Below are positions 62,284 to 64,000 of a DNA stretch of 64,000 bases, piece after piece. Position 1 is the stretch's first letter, and each line of letters opens with the position of its first letter. Source of the stretch: Acidobacteriaceae bacterium KBS 83 (GTDB lineage: Bacteria; Acidobacteriota; Terriglobia; Terriglobales; Acidobacteriaceae); assembly GCA_000381585.1 (NCBI GenBank), contig KB906733.1:511378-575377 (forward strand), given 5' to 3'. The notes under the pieces were generated by a model. It saw only the letters and a list, made by a program, of their open reading frames with translations, was not told the origin of the DNA and made no database searches. The position numbers and the translations under genes were made by a program.

Positions 62284-63433
62284 GCCGCTTGTGCGCCGGC
62301 ATGTGGAACGCTTCGGCGTGGCGGAGCGGGCCTTCCAGGCGCCAGGACGCGTGAATTTGATCGGCGAGCATACGGACTACACGGGCGGCCTGGTGATGCC
62401 GGCTGCGATTGACTTCAATACTGTTGCAGTGGTGGGGCCGACGAAGGGCGGCAGGAGCGTCATTCATTCGGTTGATTTCAAGAAGGAGTTCGAGTTCGAC
62501 GCGAGTGCGCTCCCGGAGAAGGCGAAGCACGACTGGACGGACTATCCCGCGGGCGTGCTGTGGAGTCTGAAGCAGTCCGGAGTTGTAACGCCGCAGTTCA
62601 CCATGACGCTTCAGGGTGACGTGCCGCTGGGTGCGGGTTTGAGCTCGTCGGCATCGATCGAGGTTGCGGTTGCGCTTGCCGCGCTCGCGCTGGCGGGCAA
62701 ATCGATGGCGCTGACGGACGTTGCGCTTGCCTGCAAGAAGGCAGAGAACGGATTTGTCGGCGCGCAGAGCGGCATCATGGACCAATACATTGCCTGCTGC
62801 GGAGTGAAGGACCACGCGCTGGTGATTGATACGCGCGACCTGGGATCGCGAGCGGTGCCGCTGCCGTCTGACGTGCGGCTGGTCATCTGCAATTCGATGG
62901 TGAAGCATTCGCACGCGGGCGGCGAGTATAACGAGCGCCGCGCCGAGGTGGAGGAAGGAAGCCGGGCGCTGCGTGCTGCGAATCCGGATATTCATGAACT
63001 GCGCGACGCGAGGCTCGAGGATCTGGAGGAGGCGCGTGGCTCGATGTCCGAGAATGCCTTCCTCCGCTGCCGGCACATCATTACGGAGAATGTGCGCGTG
63101 GAGGAGGCCGCCACAGCGCTGGCAGCCGGCGACATGAAGCGCATGGGAGAGCTTATGGCAGAGGCACACGCGAGCTATCGCGACGATTTCGCGGCAAGCT
63201 GTCCGGAGGTCGATCTGCTGGTGGAGCTTGCCGCGGCGGAGCCCGGGCTTATCGGAGCGCGGCTGACAGGCGGAGGGTTTGGCGGATGTACTGTCAACCT
63301 AGTTGAAGCGGCACATGCGGAAGCATTCCGCAGAGACATTCATTCCGCTTATCTGGAGCGCGCCGGCATCGATGCGGAGATCTACCTGTGCCAGGCTGCA
63401 GCCGGCGCGTCGGAGCTTACTCTTGCCAAATGA
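62270..63433 (+). CDS. galK: Galactokinase
   Basis: 387 aa from the ATG at 62270 (GGAGG ribosome site within the previous gene); the frame is open further upstream but only as a shadow of that gene. GHMP kinase signatures: galactose-binding GRVNLIGEHTDYTGG, ATP loop VPLGAGLSSSASIEVAVAL and the C-terminal LTGGGFGGCTVNLVE. Asp in GIMDQYIACCG is the base. Phosphorylates galactose at O1. Third gene of the gal operon. Confidence 0.95.
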   Translation: MIALEPLVRRHVERFGVAERAFQAPGRVNLIGEHTDYTGGLVMPAAIDFNTVAVVGPTKGGRSVIHSVDFKKEFEFDASALPEKAKHDWTDYPAGVLWSLKQSGVVTPQFTMTLQGDVPLGAGLSSSASIEVAVALAALALAGKSMALTDVALACKKAENGFVGAQSGIMDQYIACCGVKDHALVIDTRDLGSRAVPLPSDVRLVICNSMVKHSHAGGEYNERRAEVEEGSRALRAANPDIHELRDARLEDLEEARGSMSENAFLRCRHIITENVRVEEAATALAAGDMKRMGELMAEAHASYRDDFAASCPEVDLLVELAAAEPGLIGARLTGGGFGGCTVNLVEAAHAEAFRRDIHSAYLERAGIDAEIYLCQAAAGASELTLAK

Positions 63434-63488
63434 TTTGCCTGCTCCTGGCAACCTGCCGGGGCACGCTCGGCTGATGTAGGGTCAAAGA

Positions 63489-64000
63489 ATGCGCCGCCTC
63501 TTGCTTGCATCGCTGCTGATTTTTGTTTTCTGGCCATTGGTGCATGCTGCGCCGCCTGCGAAGCCTCCGGTCATCGAGGTTCCGAACGCGGACAATAGCG
63601 CGGAGCAGCTTGCGAAGCACTACGTGGTGCTGGTTTCGATCGATGGCTTTCGCTACGACTATGCAAAGCTCTATGGAGCATCGCACCTGGATGCGATGGC
63701 GAAGGATGGCGCCTCGGCGCCTGGCGGCATGCTGCCAGCGTTTCCGTCGGTCACCTTTCCCAATCACTACACGCTGGTGACGGGACTCTATCCGGCGCAT
63801 CACGGCATTGTGGCCATGAGCTTCTATGACCCGGCGCGCAAAGAGCGTTATGCATTCAACGATGCGAAGACGGTGGCGGACGGAAGCTGGTATCGCGGGG
63901 TACCGCTGTGGTCCCTGGCGGAAAAGCAGGGGATGCGAGCCGCGTGCTTTTTCTGGCCTGGGTCGGAGGCAGAGATCGCAGGCAAGCGGCCCAGTTATTA
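63489..64000 (+). CDS. Type I phosphodiesterase / nucleotide pyrophosphatase (alkaline phosphatase fold), 3' cut by window edge
   Basis: At least 170 residues visible before the window ends. A signal peptide (LLLASLLIFVFWPLVHAAPP) precedes VLVSIDGFRYDYAKL with the first metal Asp, and the nucleophile Thr in FPSVTFPNHYTLVTGLYPAHHG, as in ENPP/ectonucleotide pyrophosphatases. These secreted enzymes hydrolyse phosphodiesters or pyrophosphates of nucleotides. Further metal ligands are beyond the edge. It starts 55 bp past galK, so it could be part of the same transcript, but no function links them. Confidence 0.85.
   Translation, partial: MRRLLLASLLIFVFWPLVHAAPPAKPPVIEVPNADNSAEQLAKHYVVLVSIDGFRYDYAKLYGASHLDAMAKDGASAPGGMLPAFPSVTFPNHYTLVTGLYPAHHGIVAMSFYDPARKERYAFNDAKTVADGSWYRGVPLWSLAEKQGMRAACFFWPGSEAEIAGKRPSY

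Noticed and set aside
62021-63169. Minus-strand open frame of 382 codons
   Set aside because: Antisense to galK; shadow frame.
1-64000. CRISPR arrays, rRNA genes, prophage structural genes and eCIS structural cluster
   Set aside because: No regularly spaced 25-40 bp repeats, rRNA sequence, phage capsid/tail genes or eCIS sheath/baseplate genes were recognised anywhere in the window.

Overview
The window looks like chromosome from an acidobacterium of class Terriglobia (Terriglobus, Granulicella or Edaphobacter type). The grounds are the high-GC, densely packed genes and the mix of families: secreted CRTAC1-type FG-GAP/ASPIC-UnbV protein, kumamolisin-like S53 protease with Ig-like repeats, Ser/Thr kinase with a TolB/WD40-like sensor, pseudo-M1 peptidase and an ECF sigma factor with a TonB-C-like anti-sigma factor. 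This is an inference from gene content; no rRNA or marker phylogeny is available.

Layout. 1-1682 is a pyruvate:quinone dehydrogenase (poxB) running off the left edge. 1.9-10.8 kb is an accessory region. It holds decayed plasmid/ICE-type genes, a 20-bp-periodic iteron-like repeat array in two opposed clusters, a broken tyrosine-integrase start, a serine resolvase that has lost a catalytic arginine, an AT-richer two-gene nuclease/ATPase operon resembling Lamassu-type anti-phage defence, an orphan DUF4157 (eCIS-core) polymorphic-toxin-like protein and a tRNA-Met 3'-half remnant. It ends at a tRNA-Ser(GCU). 10.9-16 kb is housekeeping: APC permease, ppa, purS, glmS and a ferredoxin-NADP reductase. 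16.3-22 kb holds a membrane Ser/Thr kinase, an IS66 remnant, a small ORF behind a strong hairpin, a polytopic membrane protein and a broken beta-propeller gene. 22-31 kb holds a methyltransferase, MFS transporter, LytTR regulator, an ECF sigma operon, two convergent overlapping CPBP-family genes (one with its catalytic EE changed to QQ), RidA and an atypical SDR. 31-44 kb holds rlmB with a pseudo-M1 peptidase, the operon rnc-lepB-lepB-asmA, and an ECF sigma/anti-sigma pair with secreted proteins. 44-64 kb holds tRNA-Ala(GGC), an arylsulfotransferase-like lipoprotein, a PP2C remnant, an S53 protease, a Cpx-like envelope-stress locus with a visible CpxR box, a membrane gene split by one in-frame TGA, a nucleoside hydrolase, a CRTAC1 protein and a galactose operon (LacI-type regulator, operator, galT, mutarotase-like gene, galK). 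The window ends in a truncated type I phosphodiesterase.

How the genes work together. The cpxA/cpxR pair reads divergently from a Spy/CpxP-like gene, and the box between them is GTAAA-N5-GTAAA on the minus strand, so a classical periplasmic-stress circuit is likely. The gal genes overlap one another and sit behind a palindrome next to a divergent LacI-family gene, which suggests local repression. The rnc/lepB/lepB/asmA genes overlap or nearly abut and probably form one transcript. The best candidates for new biology are the defence operon with its accessory island, the iteron-like array, the split DUF4383-like gene, and the set of proteins keeping a fold but losing catalytic residues (resolvase, CPBP, M1, SDR).
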